Assembly (NCBI GenBank): GCA_026713345.1
Contig: JAPOOQ010000455.1
Span: 1 to 7,801, forward strand
Reading direction: 5' to 3'
Source of the DNA: Gemmatimonadota bacterium
Lineage (GTDB): Bacteria > Gemmatimonadota > Gemmatimonadetes > Longimicrobiales > Gaopeijiaceae
DNA: 7,801 nucleotides
Under the pieces are notes generated by a model, which saw nothing but the letters and a program-made list of their open reading frames with translations, was not told where the DNA came from and did not search any database. The position numbers and the translations under genes were made by a program. Of the stretch, positions 1 to 4,414 are shown piece after piece. The number at the start of each line of letters is the position of its first letter. Within the stretch, counting starts at the first letter, position 1.

Positions 1-230
1 CGTGAGAGCAAATGCGGTTGCGGTGGGGATCGGCGCGGCAGCGGCTCATCGAGCACCACCGTTATCTGATCGGCCAACTTCCCGATCACATCCCGTGGGG
101 CAAGAAAGACGTGGGCTCTCCCCTCGACGACAATTCCCACGACCACGGAGGTGTCACCGCATATCGTACGCAACCCAACCCACATCTCCGAAGCCTTGTG
201 CCCTGCCCTGTTCTCCCGATGGTCAGTCAT
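1..230 (-). CDS. Unrecognised small protein, N-terminal part (runs off left edge)
   Basis: An open frame starts at an ATG (230-228) and stays open for 76 codons to the window edge, so its C-terminus is missing. The start is well supported: the sequence AAGGGAGG lies 6 nt upstream. The N-terminus reads MTDHRENRAGHKASEMW, followed by a stretch that looks like alternating beta strands (VVVGIVVEGRAHVFLAP, about residues 29-45), then a short amphipathic part (DVIGKLADQITVVLDE) and a proline/arginine-rich segment. I see no signal peptide, membrane helix or known motif, and I do not recognise a family. It is co-directional with the TnpB-like gene but about 650 nt downstream, so it probably has its own promoter. 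The call as a real gene rests on the ribosome binding site, open frame and protein-like composition. Confidence 0.6.
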   Translation of the reverse strand, partial: MTDHRENRAGHKASEMWVGLRTICGDTSVVVGIVVEGRAHVFLAPRDVIGKLADQITVVLDEPLPRRSPPQPHLLS

Positions 231-236
231 TGTGGT

Positions 237-244
237 CCTCCCTT
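237..244 (-). promoter_or_regulatory. Shine-Dalgarno of the left-edge gene
   Basis: On the minus strand this reads AAGGGAGG and sits 6 nt before the ATG at 230. It is a strong match to the anti-Shine-Dalgarno sequence at good spacing, and it is the main reason for calling the left-edge frame a gene. Confidence 0.65.
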
Positions 245-301
245 AGTGGCGTCGGCCTGAGGTGGAGCACTGGCCCCTCCACGGCGCTGGGAAGTGGCAT
301 C

Positions 302-330
302 GCAATATCGACTCCGCGGGTCAGGCTCAA
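302..330 (-). promoter_or_regulatory. Possible sigma70-type promoter for the left-edge gene
   Basis: On the minus strand TTGAGC (330-325) and TATTGC (307-302) are separated by exactly 17 nt. Transcription would start near 295, giving a leader of about 65 nt before the ATG at 230. The -35 box is a fair match, but the -10 box matches only its first three positions. The position relative to the gene makes it plausible; the boxes alone would not be convincing. Confidence 0.25.
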
Positions 331-647
331 TAGAGGGAAAACCCTGCGATCCATGAGGGGAAATCACTCCCAAAGCCGCGGCAGTTCGCAAGATTGGCGG
401 GCGCAGTACCCATCCCGCAACCGTCGAGGCGCCCCCGGGCTCGGCGAAGCGCAGGCGCCCGCAATCCGGTGAGCGCTGCCAAGGTGGTCAGAGTGCGCGG
501 GCTGAGCATGATCTTCTACGCCACGCCGGCGAAGCCCCCGCCGCCGCTGGGACTCACGCCGCTGTACATCTGTCACACCTGGACGGCGCGGCGCCTACGG
601 GGCCTGGTGTGCGCCGCCGGCGACGACGAGTACAGGGTGAGGATCCA

Positions 648-670
648 CTCGGAGTCGAACTGACCCCGAG
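648..670. repeat. 9-bp inverted repeat (hairpin) downstream of the TnpB-like gene
   Basis: On the minus strand CTCGGGGTC and GACTCCGAG pair over nine positions, one of them G-U, around a five-base loop AGTTC. The palindrome GGCGCGCGCC lies directly beside it at 671-680. No T-run follows on either strand, so it is not a typical intrinsic terminator. It lies about 207 nt downstream of the TnpB-like stop codon and could be part of a structured RNA, but GC-rich DNA often folds by chance. Confidence 0.45.
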
Positions 671-769
671 GGCGCGCGCCGGTTCCTTTGATGCCGGACT
701 CCGCTTCCTTGTGTGCCCACCCGCCCCGCCCGCCGAAGCGTGCGTAGTCTGGAGGGCCGTCCACGGTTC

Positions 770-788
770 GGGCAGCAGGAAACTGCCC
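770..788. repeat. 6-bp inverted repeat (hairpin)
   Basis: GGGCAG (770-775) and CTGCCC (783-788) flank a seven-base loop. On the minus strand an alternative fold, with an inner GCAG/CTGC stem closed by TTTC and an outer GGCA/TGCC stem, is also possible. It lies about 90 nt downstream of the TnpB-like stop codon. There is no T-run, so a terminator is unlikely. It is listed because a guide-RNA scaffold would be expected in this position. Confidence 0.3.
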
Positions 789-876
789 CTGCCAAGACCC
801 GCAGTTCGAGGCTTTTTCTCCATCTTGCCTCCGGAGGGCGGTCCTCGCCCCCGTTCAAGCTGGCTTCCTCCCTGGG

Positions 877-2067
877 TCACTCCTTCGGCGGTTCATAACG
901 GTAGAGGTGTGCCGCGGCTTTCTCCTGCGCGCGGCGTTCGTCATGCAGCCACCCCTGGCGGTCGCCGGGCCCGGGCCGCTCTTGATCGGGCGGCACCACG
1001 AGCCGGCGCCGGTGCCACGCGGCCTTGTAGCGGATCTGGCGGAGGAACTCGGCGGCGACCGCATCGCGGCCGCTGGGGTCGTACTCTGCGCCGTACAACG
1101 ATGCGACGTGGAGTTGCCCCGCGCGCCTCACGATGGCCGTAGACGCCTTGTGGGCCGCGTCGCGTCTCCGTAGCCGCATCTTGCGGTGAAGGACGCCCCG
1201 GCGCTCCTGAAGCCTCGCAGAGCGCGCGCTGGGCGCGAAGGCGGCCAGGTGATGTCCGCAGGGTGCCTTGGTTCTGTTCCCGGCCGTGCGCAGCGCCATC
1301 CACTCGGCGCGAGGCATCTGTTGTCCGCAGGGCCCGCAGCGCATCGCGCTTCGGGCGATCAGGCGCTCCAGCTCCTCGAGCCGCCGTTCGACGCGGGGCG
1401 ACGGATCATCCGGCGATGCGAACGAGGAGTGTGCCGCTCCATCGTAGACGGTCGCCAGCGCCGGGCCGCAGACGGCGACCCCCATCTTCTCGACCGCCGG
1501 TGCTTGGCGACGCGGCGGCGGACAGTCGAACGCCAGCGACAGCATCCACCGGCCCCCGGCGTCGCACCAGACCCGGCCCGACACGAGGCGCCCTTGTGGC
1601 AAGTCTCCGCCCCGCCAGCGCATCCAGCCGATCTTGAGCAGCCGGACCCGGCCCGGCTCGAGGTGCGTGCTTCGCCCCTCCTGGTAGATGCCCGCCTGCC
1701 GTGCGTACCGCGAACGGTACTTCGGGAACCCGCCCCGCTTTCCCTTCGCCCGCCGCTTCTGCCACAGCGAGAACGCACGCCCCATGTCCCGGGCGATGCG
1801 GTAGAGCGCGGCCGCCGGCACATCGAGCGCCACAGGTGCCTTCTGCTTCCAGTGCTTCACGAACTGCTCGCGCTCGGCGGGCCCCAGAAACTTGCCCGTA
1901 CGGTCCTGGTGCGCCAGCGTCGCCTCCAGCATGGCGTTCCATAGCTCGCGCCCGGCATCGACGCTCCGGCGAAGCAGCACGGCCTGGCGGTTGTTGGGGT
2001 ACAGCCGGATCTGGCACCCGACGTAGCGCGTGGACGGGACGGGGCGTGTCTTCGGTGTGCTGCTCAT
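877..2067 (-). CDS. TnpB-family protein (IS200/IS605 OrfB-like), apparently nuclease-dead
   Basis: This 396-residue protein is a clear TnpB/OrfB homologue. Its N-terminus has the family pattern (about 15-60; QIRLYPNNRQ, ELWNAMLE), then FPKYRSR (114-120) and the wedge-type strands around 140-181. In TnpB these parts bind guide RNA and target DNA, and a RuvC nuclease cuts. Here the RuvC-I segment reads MGVAVCGPALATVYDG (195-210), with Ala198 where the family has Asp (GIDxG). The RuvC-II segment reads LHVASLYG (319-326), with Ala322 where Glu is expected. After YKAAWHRRRLVV the usual TSQTCxxCG zinc ribbon and the RuvC-III Asp are absent, and no other frame supplies them. Residues 241-280 form an insert with C244, C247, C270, H272 and H273. 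The ATG at 2067 was chosen because it overlaps the upstream stop (ATGA). No tnpA is visible. DNA cleavage is therefore unlikely; RNA-guided binding, as in TldR proteins, is inferred. A decaying transposase gene is the main alternative, but the frame is intact and codon bias continues to the end. Confidence 0.88.
   Translation of the reverse strand: MSSTPKTRPVPSTRYVGCQIRLYPNNRQAVLLRRSVDAGRELWNAMLEATLAHQDRTGKFLGPAEREQFVKHWKQKAPVALDVPAAALYRIARDMGRAFSLWQKRRAKGKRGGFPKYRSRYARQAGIYQEGRSTHLEPGRVRLLKIGWMRWRGGDLPQGRLVSGRVWCDAGGRWMLSLAFDCPPPRRQAPAVEKMGVAVCGPALATVYDGAAHSSFASPDDPSPRVERRLEELERLIARSAMRCGPCGQQMPRAEWMALRTAGNRTKAPCGHHLAAFAPSARSARLQERRGVLHRKMRLRRRDAAHKASTAIVRRAGQLHVASLYGAEYDPSGRDAVAAEFLRQIRYKAAWHRRRLVVPPDQERPGPGDRQGWLHDERRAQEKAAAHLYRYEPPKE
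2064..2067 (-). promoter_or_regulatory. ATGA stop/start overlap coupling the HTH and TnpB-like genes
   Basis: On the minus strand ATGA contains both the start codon of the TnpB-like gene and the TGA stop of the HTH gene. The last codons of the HTH gene supply GGGGGAGGA, which touches the ATG directly. That is closer than an ideal Shine-Dalgarno, so initiation probably depends on ribosomes finishing the upstream gene. Such overlaps usually indicate linked synthesis of partner proteins. Confidence 0.8.
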
Positions 2068-2927
2068 TCCTCCCCCGTCTTCCGTACGCACCACGGTCTC
2101 TCCGTCGACGCTCCGCAGCAAGCGCGCCAGCCCTTCGGCGTGACCGTCCAGACGTAGCACCGTCTGCGCTTGCCGCTGAGGCCGTCCCGGCATTCGACCA
2201 AGCCCTTCGCCATCAGCCGCTTCGCCTGCGCGTTCACGGTGTGGCGGTTCGTGCCCGCACTCGCGGCGAGCTCCGGACCGGTCAGCCCGTCGCGGCCGGC
2301 GCGGTGGATCATGGCAAGAAGCTCCGCGTTCGCACGGGTGAGGAGTTTGCGGGGAAGCGGGTCATAGCCCACGCGTTGCATCCAGCGGTAGATCGTGGTC
2401 GGTGCCACCCCGATGTCCTCGGCCGTCTCGCGCGCGCTGGCACCGTCGCGGAACATGGCCATCATGCGCCGGATGCGCGGATCGCGCTCGGGCCGCAGGC
2501 GGTGGGACTCGCCTCGCTCCGCCGGACAGCCCATCTCCGCGCGGTCTCTCACGATCATCTCCGATGACACGCCCAGGGCGTCGGCGATCTCCCTGGTCGT
2601 CCTGCCTTTGTCCACGAGCGCCCTGACCCGCTTGCGGCGCTTGAGCATTGCGGCCGTCTGGCCGTGCAGCGGCACCCGCTCGTAGTGCTGCCGGAACATC
2701 GCGTCGGACATCACGTGCAGATCGCCGTTCGGTCCCTTCAACACCCAATCGCCGGGCTCCGCGACGACCACCCCCTCCCGCACCTCTACCGGCAGAGAGC
2801 CCTCCGAGCCAGAGAATCCATCGGGAACGGGCAGCCATTCGGGCACCACACCATGGCCGATCCGCACTGCAGCGAACTGCGGCGGATGCTTGCGCCGGTA
2901 CCGAACCGTCTCGTGCCGGGGTCTCAC
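2064..2927 (-). CDS. Phage-type N-terminal domain fused to multiple helix-turn-helix motifs
   Basis: This 287-residue protein appears to have four parts. Residues 6-84 resemble a small phage protein family with the pattern RKKP...A ... GDWIIKGxxGE ... PDxFxxxYE; here it reads YRRKHPPQFAAV, then EPGDWVLKGPNGDLHVMSD and MFRQHYERV. Residues 98-131 form a resolvase-like helix-turn-helix (TTREIADALGVSSEMIVRD). Residues 150-187 form a second (ASARETAEDIGVAPTTIYRWM). Residues 197-268 look like a winged helix of the MarR/ROK type (LTGPELAASAGTNRHTVN, then KRLMAKGLVECRD and a basic wing). It is probably a DNA-binding regulator or recruitment factor. The GTG at 2927 is the only usable start: a stop lies nine codons upstream and no ATG intervenes. 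Its Shine-Dalgarno is weak. It begins 43 nt after the UDG-like gene and its stop overlaps the TnpB-like start, so the two products may work together. No catalytic recombinase domain is present. Confidence 0.85.
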   Translation of the reverse strand: MRPRHETVRYRRKHPPQFAAVRIGHGVVPEWLPVPDGFSGSEGSLPVEVREGVVVAEPGDWVLKGPNGDLHVMSDAMFRQHYERVPLHGQTAAMLKRRKRVRALVDKGRTTREIADALGVSSEMIVRDRAEMGCPAERGESHRLRPERDPRIRRMMAMFRDGASARETAEDIGVAPTTIYRWMQRVGYDPLPRKLLTRANAELLAMIHRAGRDGLTGPELAASAGTNRHTVNAQAKRLMAKGLVECRDGLSGKRRRCYVWTVTPKGWRACCGASTERPWCVRKTGEE

Positions 2928-2970
2928 CGCACTGCATTCGGCGTGCCGGGATCAGTCCTTCGCGGCCCGG

Positions 2971-3681
2971 TCACGGCCAGAGCGCTTCCACCACATCCCG
3001 CGGACGCCGGCGGGCCCGGTGTGACGGATGGGGCCAAACGCGCACGTCAAAGTCGCTCGCCAGGCTCCGGATCGCGCGCAAGCGCGCTGGCCGCAGGAAC
3101 AGCTTGCCCTGGAAAATCACGATCTCGGGTTCGCAGCACCGGACCTCGTCAATCAGAAGCGCGCGCTCGGCATCCTCGGCAAGATGGCGATTGAACGCGC
3201 CGCTCCCGACTTCGACCCACTTGTTCCAGTTCGTGAGCGCGACAAACAACAGCGGATCGGCCCACTGTGCTTCCATGGGCAGCGGTCGGCGCAGCAGGCT
3301 CTGACAGGGCCGCGTACTGTCGGCGACCGACGCCCAGCCGTATTCGGGCGGCAGCAGCGACAGGGCCTGGAACCACGTGCCCGCGATGTGCGGATTGTGG
3401 TCGGCCCGCGCCTTGTCCTCAACGTGTTGCCGACGCCGCTCGAACGACACCAGGTTCCCTTCATCCGTCGGATCGTGCTGGCCGACGAACAGAATGCGGG
3501 GGCTCTCGTCCCCGTACCGCGACCCGATGTAGGGGTAGCTCTTGAACCGCACGCGGCGTCGCATCTCACGGCGATGCAAGATGCCCGTGTGCGTATCGAC
3601 ACCCACTTCGGCGAAAAATCGCGCGTGTCGCGCGTTCAGACAGTCGACCACTTCGTCGCGCGTTACGGATCGGTTGGACAC
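2971..3681 (-). CDS. Uracil-DNA-glycosylase-superfamily-like protein
   Basis: This 236-residue protein has the order of motifs seen in the UDG superfamily. They are an N-terminal strand-loop PRILFVGQHDPTDEGN (61-76), the segment LLFVALTNWNKWV (144-156), a strand EPEIVIFQGK (184-193) like the kPxvvvxlG motif, and a late WPHPSHRAR (216-224) like the HPS motif. UDG enzymes remove uracil or other damaged bases from DNA. The canonical water-activating motifs (GQDPYH, or GExPGxxED in family 4) are not exactly matched, and no iron-sulfur cysteine set is apparent. The substrate is therefore unknown and the protein could be a diverged or inactive member. The GTG at 3681 is preferred over an ATG 30 codons upstream because AAAGGAG lies 12 nt before it and because the extension would overlap the upstream gene. 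It sits second in a tight co-directional run, 37 nt after the beta-helix gene. Phages and defence loci both carry UDG-like proteins. Confidence 0.75.
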   Translation of the reverse strand: MSNRSVTRDEVVDCLNARHARFFAEVGVDTHTGILHRREMRRRVRFKSYPYIGSRYGDESPRILFVGQHDPTDEGNLVSFERRRQHVEDKARADHNPHIAGTWFQALSLLPPEYGWASVADSTRPCQSLLRRPLPMEAQWADPLLFVALTNWNKWVEVGSGAFNRHLAEDAERALLIDEVRCCEPEIVIFQGKLFLRPARLRAIRSLASDFDVRVWPHPSHRARRRPRDVVEALWP

Positions 3682-3693
3682 CGGATGCGTGTT

Positions 3694-3700
3694 CTCCTTT
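3694..3700 (-). promoter_or_regulatory. Shine-Dalgarno setting the GTG start of the UDG-like gene
   Basis: On the minus strand AAAGGAG lies 12 nt upstream of the GTG at 3681. The spacing is slightly long. It is still the best ribosome site near the N-terminus, and it rules against the longer frame that would begin at 3771 inside the preceding gene. Confidence 0.6.
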
Positions 3701-3718
3701 CTGTGCGGCCGAACCGGA

Positions 3719-4294
3719 TCAAGCACCCTTCGGCTCCAGACGGCGTGGCGTCCCGCCTGCGTTCGTCTCATGCGCGTTCACGGTCTCGCGTTTCTGGACG
3801 ACCGCGTCCGCTCCGATGCGAACGCCTTCGCCGATCAGAGCGTTCCTGCCGATCCGGGCGTTCACCCCGATCACCGCCTCGGACGCAATGATCGCCCGCG
3901 CGGCGATGGTGGCACCCGCACCGATGAAAACCCCGTCCCAGATCTTGGCTCGCGTGGCCACGGTCACGCCGTCCCCGATGCGGCTACCCGGCCCGATGGT
4001 GGCGCGCTTGCCGACGAGGACCCCGGCTCCGAGCTGCGCGTCCTCCCGCACCCTGGCCTGCGTTCCCACCTCCGACTCGGGACCCACGACCGCCCGTGCC
4101 CCGATCTCGGCCTCAAGGCCGACTTGCGCACGCTCGTGCACGGTGGCTTCCGGCCGGATGATCGCGTGCGGGCCGACCCGCGCATGGGCCTCGACCGTGG
4201 CCCGGTAACCGATCAGGACGCCCGGCGCCACGCTGGCTGACGCGTCGATTGTGGCCGTGGGATGAATCGCAGCGAGGGAATGAACGTTCGACAT
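3719..4294 (-). CDS. Left-handed beta-helix (hexapeptide-repeat) protein
   Basis: This 191-residue protein is almost entirely hexapeptide repeat. From Ile10 to Val166 every sixth residue is Ile, Val or Leu without exception, giving 27 hexapeptides, or about nine turns of a left-handed beta-helix. The start (IHPTATIDASASVAPGVLIG) resembles LpxA-type acyltransferases. However, there is no inserted catalytic loop, no clear catalytic His within a loop and no C-terminal helical domain, only a charged tail (RRLEPKG). Family members are usually trimeric acyltransferases; phage structural proteins and some carbonic anhydrases share the fold. Without a loop, a scaffold or binding role is as likely as an enzyme. 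The ATG at 4294 lacks a good Shine-Dalgarno (the leader is C-rich), so initiation may be weak or leaderless. It appears to be the first gene of a four-gene run, following a terminator. Confidence 0.88.
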   Translation of the reverse strand: MSNVHSLAAIHPTATIDASASVAPGVLIGYRATVEAHARVGPHAIIRPEATVHERAQVGLEAEIGARAVVGPESEVGTQARVREDAQLGAGVLVGKRATIGPGSRIGDGVTVATRAKIWDGVFIGAGATIAARAIIASEAVIGVNARIGRNALIGEGVRIGADAVVQKRETVNAHETNAGGTPRRLEPKGA

Positions 4295-4349
4295 GCGGGG
4301 GTGTGAAGCCGCGCTCCGGGTTGTCGGGAATAGAGAGTGGGACGGGGAA

Positions 4350-4377
4350 GCCCCCGCCCGGCGAACCGGGCGGGGGC
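4350..4377 (-). terminator. GC-rich UUCG-loop hairpin, likely terminator of the surface-protein gene
   Basis: A perfect 12-bp stem (4350-4361 with 4366-4377) closes a four-base loop that reads TTCG on the minus strand, an unusually stable tetraloop. It lies 38 nt after the TAG of the large surface-protein gene and before the beta-helix gene. The T-run after the stem is short (TTCCCC), which is common in high-GC genomes. It probably separates the two transcription units. Confidence 0.8.
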
Positions 4378-4414
4378 CGTTTCCTGCGCTGGGACTAGCC
4401 CAGGTTAGAGGTTG

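Larger units (their letters stand above)
245..876. other. Gap of about 630 nt with no confident gene; contains hairpins
   Basis: This stretch separates the TnpB-like gene from the left-edge gene. Several frames are open but none is convincing. Between about 470 and 760, positions divisible by three are strongly GC-rich, as in real genes of this genome. Because of the phase, that bias fits either a plus-strand frame ending at 663 or a minus-strand frame ending at 573, and neither has a good ribosome binding site or a recognisable product. A minus-strand ATG at 823 follows GGAGG by 4 nt, but its 89-codon product (ending at 554) is low-complexity and Arg/Ser/Pro-rich. The part next to the TnpB-like gene (about 645-876) holds hairpins at 648-670 and 770-788 and the palindrome CCTCCGGAGG at 828-837. 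TnpB guide RNAs come from just this position, the 3' side of the gene, so this is where a guide scaffold would be sought. Confidence 0.4.

Noticed and set aside
648..680. T-arm-like GTTCGACTCC suggesting a tRNA on the minus strand
   Set aside because: No matching acceptor, D or anticodon arms can be built around it; it is better explained as the 9-bp hairpin.
554..823. Minus-strand frame with GGAGG 4 nt before an ATG at 823
   Set aside because: Despite the ribosome site, its 89-residue product (MEKKPRTAGLGRG...) is low-complexity, starts with poor third-position GC and lacks any recognisable motif.
1186..1944. Long plus-strand open frame antisense to the TnpB-like gene
   Set aside because: It is a high-GC shadow of the well-supported minus-strand gene; its product is low-complexity and Arg/Ala/Pro-rich with no motif.
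877..2067. A complete IS200/IS605 element
   Set aside because: There is no tnpA, no recognisable element ends, and the TnpB-like gene is fused into an operon by a 4-nt overlap.
1701..2567. Plus-strand open frame spanning the HTH/TnpB-like junction
   Set aside because: Its product is Arg/Pro/Ala-rich, and it lies opposite two genes with clear family motifs.
3028..3891. Plus-strand open frame opposite the UDG-like and beta-helix genes
   Set aside because: The opposite strand has clear UDG-like motifs and a perfect hexapeptide array, so this is a shadow.
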